Shown here piece by piece: positions 1 through 7,796 of a DNA stretch of 34,532 nt. Each line of letters begins with the position of its first letter. Positions within the stretch are counted from its first letter, which is position 1. The position numbers were made by a program, and so were the translations under genes. The stretch comes from JANOBJ01 sp031411575. Lineage in GTDB: Bacteria > Pseudomonadota > Gammaproteobacteria > Burkholderiales > Burkholderiaceae_C. Under the pieces are notes generated by a model. That model saw only the letters and a program-made list of their open reading frames with translations, did no database searches and had not been told where the DNA came from. The stretch is taken from assembly GCA_031411575.1 (NCBI GenBank), contig JANOBJ010000209.1:1-34532 (forward strand), given 5' to 3'.

Positions 1-1
1 C

Positions 2-1252
2 AACGAGAAAAAGCTGTTGCAGATCGTGCTGATCGGCCAGCCCGAGCTGCGCACCATGCTGGCGCGGCCCGAACTCGAGCAACTGGCGCAACGCGTGATC
101 GCGCGCTTTCACCTCGACGCGCTGTCGGCGCCCGAAACAGAGCAATACATTCAGCACCGCATGGCCGTGGGCGGCATGACGCGCGCCCTGCCGTTTGACG
201 CCAAGGCGCTGCAGCGCATCCAGCAGCTGTCGCGCGGGGTGCCGCGCCGCATCAACCTGTTGTGCGGGCGCGCGTTGCTGGGCGCCTACGCGCACGGCAC
301 CGCCACCGTCACGCGCGAGATCGTGGACAAGGCGGCGGCAGAGGTGTTTGACAGCGGCGCCGATCGCGCTGCAGGCCGGAGTTCCGCTAGCGCCGCGCGA
401 CCGGGAGGCCGGCTGGGCCGTCCGGCGCTGCTCGGTCTGGGGGTGATCGGCGGCGCCGCTGCGGCGGGTGCGGTGGTGCTGGCGATGAACGCCGGGCAGC
501 CTGGGCCGCTGCCGGCAAACGTGGCGGCACGTTCAGTTGCGTCATCACCGGCGACCTCTGGGCCGGCGCCGCTGGCAGTCGCATCGGCAGCCGCGCCAGC
601 GCTTTCTGCAGCGTCATCTCCCGCGTCATCCCCGGCTCCGGCCCTGTCCCCGACCGAGCTCGCCACCCGCATCGCCGCCGCGCACCGCAGCGAAAACGAC
701 GCCTGGCGCGAGCTGGCCGGCAGTTGGTCGCTGGCATTGGCCGAAGGCGAACCGTGCCAGGCCGCCGCGCGCCAGCAGGTGCAGTGTTTCCGCAGCAGGG
801 GCACCGGCCTGAGCCTGATCCGCCAACTCGGCCGGCCCGGCATCCTGACCCTGTACGACAACAACCGGCCGGTGTATGCGCTCGTCACCGGCCTGTCGGA
901 CCAGCACGCCACGCTGGTGATCGGCGGCCGCGCACAGGCCGTGCCGCTGGCGGCGCTGGCAGGCGTCTGGCGCGGCGATTTTGCGACCTTCTGGCGCGCA
1001 CCGGCGGGCTACGTCAGCAGCACGGCGGCTTTGACTGCACCGGTGGCCGAATGGGTCGGCACGCGCCTGCAAAGCCTGCCAGCCGTCGCCACCGCCGCGG
1101 GCATCGATGCGCCGCTGCGCGCCCGTGTGTATGTGTTCCAGATGGCGCAGGGCCTCACGCCCGACGGCGTAGCCGGGCCCATGACCTTCATGCAGCTCAA
1201 CCGCGCCACCGGGGTCGACGAGCCGCGCCTGGCGGCCGCCGCGGCCAACTGA
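2..1252 (+). CDS. gspA: GspA/ExeA-type secretion ATPase, C-terminal part (start lies before the window)
   Basis: The frame is already open at base 2, so the Walker A end is missing. The visible part begins in the AAA ATPase core (QIVLIGQPEL, then GVPRRINLLCGRALLGAYA, the sensor-2/lid region). An Ala-rich membrane segment follows (about bases 415-495), then a long Ala/Ser/Pro linker, a C39-peptidase-like module (DAWRELAGSWSLAL to GVWRGDFATFWRAP), and a C-terminal peptidoglycan-binding repeat (RVYVFQMAQGLTPDGVAGP). In the ExeA/GspA family this protein couples ATP hydrolysis in the cytoplasm to peptidoglycan binding in the periplasm and helps insert the type II secretin. The next gene, gspB, starts 12 bases after the stop, which matches the ExeAB pair. 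Identity is confident. Whether a full type II system lies nearby cannot be seen. Confidence 0.88.
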   Translation, partial: NEKKLLQIVLIGQPELRTMLARPELEQLAQRVIARFHLDALSAPETEQYIQHRMAVGGMTRALPFDAKALQRIQQLSRGVPRRINLLCGRALLGAYAHGTATVTREIVDKAAAEVFDSGADRAAGRSSASAARPGGRLGRPALLGLGVIGGAAAAGAVVLAMNAGQPGPLPANVAARSVASSPATSGPAPLAVASAAAPALSAASSPASSPAPALSPTELATRIAAAHRSENDAWRELAGSWSLALAEGEPCQAAARQQVQCFRSRGTGLSLIRQLGRPGILTLYDNNRPVYALVTGLSDQHATLVIGGRAQAVPLAALAGVWRGDFATFWRAPAGYVSSTAALTAPVAEWVGTRLQSLPAVATAAGIDAPLRARVYVFQMAQGLTPDGVAGPMTFMQLNRATGVDEPRLAAAAAN

Positions 1253-1264
1253 AAGGGAAAGCCG

Positions 1265-2032
1265 ATGAGTTACATCCTCGATGCCCTGAAACGCGCCGAT
1301 GCCGAGCGCGAACGCGGCACCGTGCCCGGCGTTCATGCCCAACCCATGCCCTTGCCATCCCTTGCCACCGAGCGCCCACGGCGCACGTGGTTGATCGGCG
1401 GCGCGGTGGCTGTGGCTGCGCTGCTGCTGGCGGTGTGGGTGGGGCGCATCAGCACGCCGGGTGCGCCCGAGCCTGCCGCAGCCGTGTCGGCGGTGGTGAC
1501 ACCTCGGCCAGCGGTGGTCGCAGCCGCACCCGCTTCTTCAACCGAGGCGGTGCCGTCGCCCGGGCTGACGGTCACGCAGCCATCGGCGGCTGCCACCAAG
1601 CCGCCGATCGTTCGACCCACCACCCCAGCACTCGCGTCGCCCGCACCACCCGCGCCGGCCCCAGCAACAGCGCTCCGCAGCGCGGCCCCCGAGCTGGCCG
1701 CCGCCCCCGTCCCGCCCCTGGCACTGCGCGTCACTCCCGCTTTGCGTGTCCCTGCGCAGGCCACGCCACCGACCACAGGTGCGTCCACACCTGCCATCGA
1801 CAAGCGCCTCTACGCCATCAGCGAGCTGCCCGAAAACATCCGCAGCCAGCTGCCCGCACTCGCCGTCACCGGCTCCACCTATTCCGAAAGCGCCGCCCTG
1901 CGCACCCTGATCATCAACGGCAAGGTGTTCCAGGAGCGCGACAGCCTGGGACCCGATTTACGGCTGGAACAGATCGGCCCGAAGGCTGCGGTGCTGAACT
2001 TCAGGGGGTACCGGTACCAGCTGGGCTACTGA
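1265..2032 (+). CDS. gspB: General secretion pathway protein B (GspB/ExeB)
   Basis: 255 residues. The N terminus (MSYILDALKRADAERERG) is the family signature. A single membrane helix follows at about residues 42-60, then a Pro/Ala-rich periplasmic spacer to about residue 175. The C-terminal GspB domain runs from ISELPENIRSQLPAL through GSTYSESAALRTLIING to FRGYRYQLGY. In the ExeAB complex GspB is the periplasm-facing partner of GspA and helps build or place the secretin. The ATG follows an AAAGGGAAAG stretch that can act as the ribosome site. Co-transcription with gspA is likely from the 12-base gap. Nothing is odd apart from the low-complexity linker, which varies in this family. Confidence 0.9.
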   Translation: MSYILDALKRADAERERGTVPGVHAQPMPLPSLATERPRRTWLIGGAVAVAALLLAVWVGRISTPGAPEPAAAVSAVVTPRPAVVAAAPASSTEAVPSPGLTVTQPSAAATKPPIVRPTTPALASPAPPAPAPATALRSAAPELAAAPVPPLALRVTPALRVPAQATPPTTGASTPAIDKRLYAISELPENIRSQLPALAVTGSTYSESAALRTLIINGKVFQERDSLGPDLRLEQIGPKAAVLNFRGYRYQLGY

Positions 2033-2069
2033 GCTTGTTTGGCGGACTTTTTGAATGAAATAGGCCTGT

Positions 2070-2114
2070 CGTCCCTGCTGGATGGTCATAGTTTGCTACA
2101 AATACGATAGCAAA
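2070..2114 (+). repeat. Dispersed palindromic element, copy 1
   Basis: The tail (GTCCCTGCTGG, ATGGTCATAG) is followed by an inverted repeat, TTTGCTA (2092-2098) and TAGCAAA (2108-2114). A further 10 bases upstream (AATAGGCCTG) resemble the sequence flanking copy 5. The element lies between the converging 3' ends of gspB and the membrane-protein gene. It could fold as a hairpin there, though no U-tract is evident. Confidence 0.8.
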
Positions 2115-2272
2115 AAACCAAACCACTGTTCGCGGACAGTCAGCGGGAAGTTGAGTTGGGTCGCTGAGATTGGAAAAGTCGCCGGGCGATGAAATGAATT
2201 GGAAGCTGACACCAACTAGCCCCAACCAGCCCCACTTGATACAACACGCAGTCACTTTTGTGGACGTCGTAT

Positions 2273-2689
2273 TTAGATGCCTGCGGGAATGTATTTGCCT
2301 TGCCGCTGGAGATAGAACACCCAGCAAAAGAACACCATGAAGGCAAAGTCATTCAAACCGTAGATCCCAAAGAAAATACCTGCAAATCGATCGACCGAGT
2401 AGAGATCCGTGACGCTATTCTTCCAGTGCCACGTTAGCCACGCCGCTACGTAAACCAGCTTTTCGACTGCAAAGGCAGCAGCAAGCCACTTGATATTGGC
2501 TTTGATCCAAGCGGCGCCTATGTATGCCAGGCCCCAAACTGAAATCATCGTCAGTCCAAAGTTCGACATCACGACGGGGTCAGCTGAATTGATGGCAGTA
2601 TTGGTGAATGCCCTGGAGAACGTGAGGACTCCAACAATATTCATCACTCCAGCAGCAACGAAGCCTGCCTTTATCGTTCTAGTATTCAA
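2273..2689 (-). CDS. Four-helix integral membrane protein of unknown function, atypical base composition
   Basis: 138 residues, not recognised. Four hydrophobic segments lie at about residues 8-26, 44-62, 67-88 and 103-127, with short polar loops and a polar tail (YLQRQGKYIPAGI). I see no catalytic or metal-binding motif. The start is TTG at 2689, with AAAGG seven bases upstream; the next in-frame Met is residue 16. Base composition is far from its neighbours: bases 2341-2400 have 26 G+C of 60, against 46 of 60 at 3001-3060. The gene sits alone between convergent gspB and an upstream spacer, and same-orientation copies of the dispersed element lie on either side. I infer recent acquisition. 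Its function is unknown. Confidence 0.72.
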   Translation of the reverse strand: MNTRTIKAGFVAAGVMNIVGVLTFSRAFTNTAINSADPVVMSNFGLTMISVWGLAYIGAAWIKANIKWLAAAFAVEKLVYVAAWLTWHWKNSVTDLYSVDRFAGIFFGIYGLNDFAFMVFFCWVFYLQRQGKYIPAGI

Positions 2690-2853
2690 CGGTGTGCCTT
2701 TGTCTTACCTTGTCGGACTGGCTTCTGGCCAGTGCTGGCCTTTGCCCCAGGCGAGCGGCTAAAGGGTCACAAAGCGGCGAAATGGTCAGGTCTTGCATGG
2801 CCCCATTCTTTTCCGCCGCGATCTATACACATTGGTGCTCATTTAAGCTTGCT
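2690..2853. other. Spacer upstream of the low-G+C membrane gene
   Basis: It holds a small inverted repeat, ACTGGC-TTCT-GGCCAGT (about 2718-2734), and a long imperfect inverted repeat, GCGGCGAAATGG near 2774 against CCATTCTTTTCCGCCGC near 2803. Integron attC core sites were looked for and not found. The promoter of the membrane gene should lie here, but no convincing -35/-10 pair was identified. Confidence 0.4.
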
Positions 2854-2897
2854 GTCCACACCTAATGGTCATAGTTCGCTATAAACTTGATAGCGAC
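2854..2897 (+). repeat. Dispersed palindromic element, copy 2
   Basis: The tail starts at GTCCACACCTA and continues as ATGGTCATAGTT (2865-2876), identical over 12 bases to copy 1 (2082-2093). The palindrome arms are TCGCTAT (2876-2882) and ATAGCGA (2890-2896). The last base touches the TAG stop codon (2897-2899, read on the minus strand) of the lipoprotein gene. Confidence 0.8.
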
Positions 2898-3550
2898 TAA
2901 GGCGCCCCACCCACCAGCGCCATACGCCGCCGTACGCGCTCCGCTTCAGCTGCATCACCACCCTGCTCGGCCAGTTTGGCTTGCACGCCGAGCCAGGCCA
3001 GCAACGGGCGGCGCCAGCCTTGGGCGGACGCGGTTTCTACCGCGTGGGCCACCACGGCGGGGCTGGCGCGGCCGGTCTGCAGCAGCACGCCGGCGGCAAT
3101 CAGGCGGGCCACGGGGTCTTCGATGCCGGTGATGGCGGCACCGCCTGCGGCCACCGAGCGGTGCTGGGGCGGCAGCAACGCGGCATCGGCCGGCTGCAGG
3201 CGTGCGGCCAGGTAGTCGGCGTAGGCGCGCTCGGGCGCGGCGGCGTCGGCGCGCAGGGGTTCGAAGCCCGCGCACGGCTCAAACACCAGGCTGGCGACGC
3301 GCGTGGCGCAGCGCGTGAGCTCGGTGCGTGCGACCAGCGTGGCCTGCCCGGTGCGCGCCACCTCGGCCCGCGCGCGGGCGAACTCGGCAGTCTCGATGCG
3401 GGTGTTGCCCACCAGATAGGCCTCGGTCGCGCGCTCCATGGCGCTTTGCGCGTTGAGCTTCCAGTCGGGCACGGGCGGGCCGCTGCTGCAGGCAGCCAAC
3501 AGGGCCAACACGGCGGCAGCGGACCGCACGATCAAGGGGCGCAGTGTCAT
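2897..3550 (-). CDS. Probable lipoprotein of the Mla/MCE-type transport operon
   Basis: 217 residues from the ATG at 3550. This start overlaps the MCE gene stop as ATGA, so translation is probably coupled. The N terminus has a lipoprotein signal: basic start, hydrophobic run, then LLAAC with the lipidated Cys at residue 21, followed by SSG. The mature part is Ala/Arg-rich and mostly helical in character. It has no motif I can name and does not look like the usual PqiC/DUF330 auxiliary lipoprotein. As the last gene of a permease-MCE-lipoprotein operon, it may be the outer-membrane or periplasmic partner of lipid transport. The role is inferred from position only. An upstream in-frame start is possible, but it would bury the signal peptide. 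Confidence 0.75.
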   Translation of the reverse strand: MTLRPLIVRSAAAVLALLAACSSGPPVPDWKLNAQSAMERATEAYLVGNTRIETAEFARARAEVARTGQATLVARTELTRCATRVASLVFEPCAGFEPLRADAAAPERAYADYLAARLQPADAALLPPQHRSVAAGGAAITGIEDPVARLIAAGVLLQTGRASPAVVAHAVETASAQGWRRPLLAWLGVQAKLAEQGGDAAEAERVRRRMALVGGAP

Positions 3551-4584
3551 GGCAGTTTCAGCTCCGGGTCGCGCTTGAAGGGCCATTTGCGGTTGATCTC
3601 GTTGATCAGGCCGTCCACCTTGCGCAAGCTGCTTTCAACATCGGCGCGCAAGGCACCCAGGTCGGTGGTGGCTTCGCGCGCGTTGGCGCCGATGGCCTGC
3701 GCCTCCTGCAGCACGGCATCGACCTTCTTCAGGCTGGTGCGGGTGTCGGCCAGCAGCGCGTTGAGCTGCTGCACCGTGGCCTGGGTGTCGCGCATCACGC
3801 CCTGCGGGCCGAACACCTGGGTGTCGGCCTTGGCCGCCAGGCCGTCCACCTTGGCGGCGATGGCATCCACCTTGATGAGCAGTGCATTGGTACGGTCGAG
3901 CGCCGTGACCAGTTTCTTCGCATCAGCCTCGTTGCCCATCAGCAGGCCCAGCGCGCCTTGCGGCCCCTTGAGCCGGTCGGTGGTCGCCTGCAGGTTGCCC
4001 AGGGTGGTTTGCAGCGCAGCGTCCTGCGCGGTGATGGCGGTGAGGTTGGCGACCAGGTCGCGCACGGCGGCGATCATGCGCGGAATTTCTTCGGTGGCGT
4101 CGCCGCGCAACACGGTGCGCACGGCGCCGTCCTTCAGGGCCGGGTCGGTCAGGATGCCGCTGAAGGCGCGGATGCGGGTGCCGCCCACCAGACCGCGCTC
4201 CATCGTGAACACGCTCGATTCGCGCAGCCAGCGCGCGTCCTTGCGCGGCACGTCCACCAGGATGCGCGCCTTGCCGTCATCAGCCAGCTCGATGTCGCGT
4301 ACACGGCCGATCGGAAAGCCCGAGAACGTCATGTTCATGCCGACCAGCACGCCTTCGGAATCGTCGGCCACCAACACCAGGCGCTGGGTGGTTTCGAACG
4401 CGCCGCGCGCATACATCAGGTACAGCGCGGTACCCGCCACCAGCAGCACCATGAACGCCAGCAGCAGCGCCGCCTTGAACTCCAGATGCGCCACCGGCGA
4501 CGGTTCGGGCGGCAGCGTATCTGGCAGGCCGGGCGGCACGGGCGGCTGCACAGGCGGTGGTGGCGGTGGCGTGGGTGTGGTCAT
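3547..4584 (-). CDS. MCE-domain protein (MlaD/PqiB-like), lipid transport
   Basis: 345 residues. A short cytoplasmic N terminus with a strong polyproline run (residues 6-11 and further prolines to about 30) precedes one membrane helix (about 38-57). The MCE domain follows at about 66-150, with hallmark segments GVLVGMNMTFSGFPIGRV and GGTRIRAFSGI. The remaining half is long and helical or coiled-coil in character, as in periplasmic MCE proteins that form needle or ring assemblies. MCE proteins bind and shuttle phospholipids between inner and outer membranes, docked on an MlaE-type permease. The permease gene ends 6 bases upstream and the lipoprotein gene overlaps the 3' end, so this is one operon. 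Subfamily (MlaD, PqiB or other) is not settled. Confidence 0.85.
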   Translation of the reverse strand: MTTPTPPPPPPVQPPVPPGLPDTLPPEPSPVAHLEFKAALLLAFMVLLVAGTALYLMYARGAFETTQRLVLVADDSEGVLVGMNMTFSGFPIGRVRDIELADDGKARILVDVPRKDARWLRESSVFTMERGLVGGTRIRAFSGILTDPALKDGAVRTVLRGDATEEIPRMIAAVRDLVANLTAITAQDAALQTTLGNLQATTDRLKGPQGALGLLMGNEADAKKLVTALDRTNALLIKVDAIAAKVDGLAAKADTQVFGPQGVMRDTQATVQQLNALLADTRTSLKKVDAVLQEAQAIGANAREATTDLGALRADVESSLRKVDGLINEINRKWPFKRDPELKLP

Positions 4585-4590
4585 GCCGCT

Positions 4591-5394
4591 TCAATAGTAG
4601 TTGCCGACCAGCGAGAGCAGTTCCACCAGCAGCAGCACCGCGAACATGCGCACCAGGCCATTGAGCTCGATCGTGGTGCGCGAGAGCGTGCTTGGCAAGT
4701 CCAGCAGCGACGTGCCCATGGGGATCAGCGTCACCGCCAAGCTGTAGAACAGCGTCTTCAGACCGAAGATCAGCGTGACAGCCGGGGCAAACACCTGCCC
4801 CACGGTGCGGGTGTAGGTGGAAAAAGCCGCCGACGTGAAGCCATACACCGTGATGTAGCCCAGCACCAGCGCCACCGCGCCGCTGACCGCCGCCAGCGTG
4901 AACACCGCGAAGATGCCCGCCACCACGCTGGGCAGCAGCTCGTGGTGCACCGGGTCGAAGCCGCGCGCGCGCAGGGCATCAAAACCGCCACGCGTGCGCA
5001 GCTTGTACAGCTCGGAACCACGCGGAATGGCGTAGCGCACCGCCACAAACAGCGCGGCGGTTAGCGGAATCAGCTCCAGCACGAGCACCCGCACCACCAT
5101 CTCCAGCGCGTACTGTGAGAGGCCGTAACTCAGCGAGGTGACATACACGATGCGGATCAGCACCAGCGCAAACAGCGCCGTGAGCAGCGTGAAGCCCAGC
5201 AGCCGCGGCGCCGTCGCCAGGTAGATGTGGCGCACCAGCACCGCACGGCCGCCACCCCGGTAGTTGCCGGGCATCAGCACCAGCACCAGAATCTGCGCCC
5301 CGAACAGCACGATCCGCCACCAGCCCGCCAGCCAGCTCGAGACCGAGCGGCCCAGCTGCGAAGGTGCTTTTTGCGCCGATGTCAGGGGATTCAT
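4591..5394 (-). CDS. MlaE-family ABC transporter permease
   Basis: 267 residues from the ATG at 5394. A TTG at 5409 would add five residues (MYHGR) but has no better ribosome site. The protein is hydrophobic with several membrane helices. It carries MlaE-type features: ALVLIRIVYVTS, then ELIPLTAALFVAVRYAIPRGSEL (the conserved P-L-x-A region), and a C-terminal helix LVRMFAVLLLVELLSLVG. The family forms the inner-membrane dimer that MCE rings sit on and that an MlaF-type ATPase drives. Here the next gene is the MCE gene after 6 bases. The ATPase gene normally found beside the permease is not between these genes, and not before 5572. Confidence 0.84.
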   Translation of the reverse strand: MNPLTSAQKAPSQLGRSVSSWLAGWWRIVLFGAQILVLVLMPGNYRGGGRAVLVRHIYLATAPRLLGFTLLTALFALVLIRIVYVTSLSYGLSQYALEMVVRVLVLELIPLTAALFVAVRYAIPRGSELYKLRTRGGFDALRARGFDPVHHELLPSVVAGIFAVFTLAAVSGAVALVLGYITVYGFTSAAFSTYTRTVGQVFAPAVTLIFGLKTLFYSLAVTLIPMGTSLLDLPSTLSRTTIELNGLVRMFAVLLLVELLSLVGNYY

Positions 5395-5472
5395 GCGGCC
5401 ATGATACAAGCGGGCGGGCGCGGAACCCGTGTAACCGCTTGTAGCGCAAAATCTTGTTCAAAATGCGTGGAA

Positions 5473-5516
5473 GTCCTTGTCGGCTGGTCATTCATTGCTA
5501 TGTCTTTGATAGTATT
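5473..5516 (+). repeat. Dispersed palindromic element, copy 3
   Basis: The tail reads GTCCTTGTCGG then CTGGTCATTC, followed by TTGCTAT-GTCTTTG-ATAGTATT. The right arm is degenerate (TAGTA in place of TAGCA). It sits in the spacer between the start of the MlaE-type permease and the stop of the small membrane protein, both on the minus strand. It may mark a transcription boundary. Confidence 0.7.
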
Positions 5517-5571
5517 TGACGAAGCAGCGACAACCACCCCCTGCAGACGGTGGCGCCCCGGCAATCCGGCT

Positions 5572-5859
5572 TCAGGACTCGGGCGGATCTACCAGCCAGT
5601 GCACCAGCCGCGCCTCGCAGCTCTTGAACACCACGTAGGCCCCCATGCTCAGGTAGCCCGTGGCCAGCACCTCCAGCAATTGGTGCGCGCCACCGTCCAT
5701 CAGCGCCTGCCAACCGTGTTCGACGATCAGCTCGAAGTTGGCCTTGGCGATAAACAGCAGGTTCAGCGAAGTGGCGCCAAACACCAGAAAACTCAGGCCC
5801 AGCACCAGGAATGTCGCCCATCGGCGGGACAGAATGACACGTTGGAACCAGCGTTTCAT
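5572..5859 (-). CDS. Small membrane protein of unknown function (two helices)
   Basis: 95 residues from the ATG at 5859. The basic start (MKRWFQRVILSRRW) is followed by a strong hydrophobic helix (about 14-33), a polar stretch, and a second, weaker helix (about 60-78). It ends ARLVHWLVDPPES. I do not recognise a named family. A longer frame upstream is open but low-complexity and overlaps the divergent permease gene, so I reject it. It is divergent from the AI-2E-family gene (85 bases between starts) and separated by a repeat from the lipid-transport operon. Function is unknown, perhaps a membrane-anchored helper. Confidence 0.65.
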   Translation of the reverse strand: MKRWFQRVILSRRWATFLVLGLSFLVFGATSLNLLFIAKANFELIVEHGWQALMDGGAHQLLEVLATGYLSMGAYVVFKSCEARLVHWLVDPPES

Positions 5860-5944
5860 CGCCCAACCATACCTGCTCGACGGCAAAATGCCCAGCACAA
5901 ACGGCGTGCTTCGTCTGGAGCCTCGCCATCGAGTACCCTCAGAC

Positions 5945-7144
5945 ATGCCTGAACATTCCGTCACCAACAACAACCCGCCCGCGCTCGCGCAGCCAAATGG
6001 GGCCACCACGCCCGGCGGAGCAACCGAACCCGTTGAGCCCGCCCGCGTGCTGCTGCACATGCCGGTGGATGTGCGCAGTGCCTCGCTGGCGGTACTGGCG
6101 GGGCTGGGTACCGTGGTCATGCTGCATTGGGCGAGCGCGGTGTTCATTCCCTTGATGCTGGGCCTGGTGTTCAGCTACGCACTGTCGCCGGTGGTTGACT
6201 GGCTCGAGCGCTGGCGCATGCCGCGGGCGCTGGGTGCCGGGCTGTTGATCGTGTCGATCGCTGGCGGTGTGGGCTGGACCGCCTACGCGCTGAGCGATGA
6301 CGCCACCCAGTTCATCGAATCGCTGCCGGCAGCAGCGGCGAAGGTTCGCCAGTACGTGCGCGCCCAGCGCAACCAGCCCGAGACCGCGCTGGACAAGGTC
6401 CAGAAGGCCGCCACCCAGCTGGAGCAGGCGGCACAGGAAAGCCAGTCGTCCGCCTCTGAGCGGGGCGTTACGCGGGTGCAGATCGAACGCCCCAAGTTCA
6501 ACCTCAAGGACTACGTCTGGACGGGGACGCGAGGTCTGCTGGCGTCTGTCGGCCAGGCGACGGTGGTGCTGTTCATCACGTTCTTCCTGCTGGCCTCAGG
6601 CACCACCTTCCGGCGCAAGATGGTCAAGCTGGCAGGCCCCACCCTCACCCAGAAAAAAGTCACCATCCACGCGCTCGACGAAATCAGCGAGCAGATCCAG
6701 CGTTACCTGATGGTTCAGGTATTGATCAGCGTGATTGTGGGCGTGGCGACCTGGCTGGCTTATCTGGCGCTGGGCGTCGAGCATGCGGCGGTGTGGGGCG
6801 TGCTGGCGTTTGGCCTCAACTTCATCCCCTACATCGGCTCCATCGTGGTCACGGGCGGCTCGGCGCTGGTCGGTTTTCTCCAGTTCGGCACCGTGGACAT
6901 GGCCCTGCTGGTGGCTGGCGTTTCCCTGGTGCTGCACACCATCTCGGGCAACCTGCTAACGCCCTGGCTGACCAGTCGCACCAGCCGCATGAACCCCGTC
7001 GCGGTGTTTGTCGGCGTGCTGTTCTTCGGCTGGCTGTGGGGCGTGTGGGGCCTGCTGCTGGGCGTGCCCACGCTGATGATGGTGAAGGCCGTGTGCGACC
7101 GGTTTGATGACTTGAAACCGATTGGCGAGTTGCTGGGCACGTAA
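5945..7144 (+). CDS. AI-2E family transporter (PerM/YdiK-type permease)
   Basis: 399 residues from the ATG at 5945. After a polar N terminus of about 45 residues come paired helices with the family segment SAVFIPLMLGLVFSYALSPVVDWL. A soluble middle portion (about 120-190) is rich in Gln/Lys/Ala. The C-terminal helices contain VWGVLAFGLNFIPYIGSIV, ISGNLLTPWLTSR and GVWGLLLGVPTLMMVKAVCDR, all typical of PF01594. Characterised members export autoinducer-2 (TqsA) or act as Na+/H+ antiporters; many are uncharacterised. The substrate cannot be told from sequence. It is monocistronic by context: divergent from the small membrane protein and convergent with the Dsb-like gene. Confidence 0.88.
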   Translation: MPEHSVTNNNPPALAQPNGATTPGGATEPVEPARVLLHMPVDVRSASLAVLAGLGTVVMLHWASAVFIPLMLGLVFSYALSPVVDWLERWRMPRALGAGLLIVSIAGGVGWTAYALSDDATQFIESLPAAAAKVRQYVRAQRNQPETALDKVQKAATQLEQAAQESQSSASERGVTRVQIERPKFNLKDYVWTGTRGLLASVGQATVVLFITFFLLASGTTFRRKMVKLAGPTLTQKKVTIHALDEISEQIQRYLMVQVLISVIVGVATWLAYLALGVEHAAVWGVLAFGLNFIPYIGSIVVTGGSALVGFLQFGTVDMALLVAGVSLVLHTISGNLLTPWLTSRTSRMNPVAVFVGVLFFGWLWGVWGLLLGVPTLMMVKAVCDRFDDLKPIGELLGT

Positions 7145-7148
7145 GTCG

Positions 7149-7162
7149 CGCCCGCGCGGGCG
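7149..7162. terminator. Possible bidirectional hairpin between convergent genes
   Basis: A perfect 14-base palindrome, CGCCCGCGCGGGCG, fills most of the 18-base gap between the stops of the AI-2E-family and Dsb-like genes. It can fold as a 5-bp G/C stem with a 4-base loop on either strand. There is no clear U-tract, so intrinsic termination is only a guess. Confidence 0.35.
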
Positions 7163-7753
7163 TTACGGCGCGTCCACACCCAGAAAATCAGCCAGCACCG
7201 CGGTGGGCATCGAGCCCTCCTTGGTCACGACCTGGCCGGTTTTCATGTTTTTGGCAACGACATAGGGCACGGCCTCGGCGCCGAAGCTGGTCCACAGTTG
7301 CGTATTGGCCTTGATGGCTTGCTCCGTTCCAGCTGGCAGGCTGGACGAAGCCGAAATACCGCCTTTGCCGGCCAGCAACGAGCGTTCATGTTCGCTCATC
7401 AACTCAGCCGGATTGGCTGCGGTCATCAGCGCCGCGCCCTGCGCCGTGCTGGTGGCGTTGATCAAGCCCACCGGAATCCAGACGAACTTGACCTTCTTCA
7501 AGAGCGGCGCTGACGCCTCCCACAGGTGACCGCAGTGCGGGCATTGCGCATCAAAGAACACGTACACCGTGTTGGTGCTCATCATGGCGCCCACGGTGAA
7601 GCCTTTGGCTCCGGCGGCAATGGCTTCCAGCGACACCGCGCGCTTGGCCGGGGCCGGAGCTGCCGCTGACGGCGCGGAATCCTTGGGCGAGCAGCCAGTG
7701 GTGGCCAGCGCCATCAAGAGCAGCGTCGCGGCGCATAGAGTTGGTAGTTTCAA
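7163..7753 (-). CDS. DsbC/DsbG-like thiol:disulfide oxidoreductase, exported
   Basis: 196 residues from a TTG at 7753, chosen because GAGGAAAG lies four bases upstream and the reading then opens directly with a signal sequence (KLPTLCAATLLLMALATTG, Cys21). The signal could be a lipoprotein type with a weak lipobox (TTGC) or an ordinary Sec signal. The thioredoxin-fold part has YVFFDAQ followed by the active site C71-P-H-C74. It also has the usual helical insertion and a cis-Pro loop (EAVPYVV). CPHC and domain order resemble DsbG/DsbA-related periplasmic proteins; the N-terminal dimerisation domain of DsbC/DsbG is very short or absent. It probably acts on periplasmic disulfides. Exact subfamily is uncertain. 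Confidence 0.78.
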   Translation of the reverse strand: MKLPTLCAATLLLMALATTGCSPKDSAPSAAAPAPAKRAVSLEAIAAGAKGFTVGAMMSTNTVYVFFDAQCPHCGHLWEASAPLLKKVKFVWIPVGLINATSTAQGAALMTAANPAELMSEHERSLLAGKGGISASSSLPAGTEQAIKANTQLWTSFGAEAVPYVVAKNMKTGQVVTKEGSMPTAVLADFLGVDAP

Positions 7754-7757
7754 GGCA

Positions 7758-7765
7758 CTTTCCTC
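7758..7765 (-). promoter_or_regulatory. Ribosome binding site deciding the TTG start of the Dsb-like gene
   Basis: GAGGAAAG on the minus strand, four bases before TTG (7753-7751). No in-frame ATG with a comparable site is present. Confidence 0.6.
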
Positions 7766-7796
7766 GCGGTCAAAACCACATCGTAGCGCGGCCACG

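Noticed and set aside
1265..2032. Pro/Ala repeats in gspB and the gspA linker as a special repeat system
   Set aside because: They are ordinary low-complexity periplasmic linkers of this family.
2490..2762. 90-codon plus-strand open frame opposite the low-G+C membrane gene
   Set aside because: No ribosome site and no domain; the minus-strand frame has four clean membrane helices.
2690..2853. Integron attC site next to the low-G+C gene
   Set aside because: An imperfect inverted repeat is present, but the RYYYAAC/GTTRRRY core sites are absent.
2981..4597. 538-codon plus-strand open frame opposite the lipoprotein and MCE genes
   Set aside because: It is an antisense by-product of high G+C; the product is low-complexity with no domain, while the minus-strand genes have clear family motifs.
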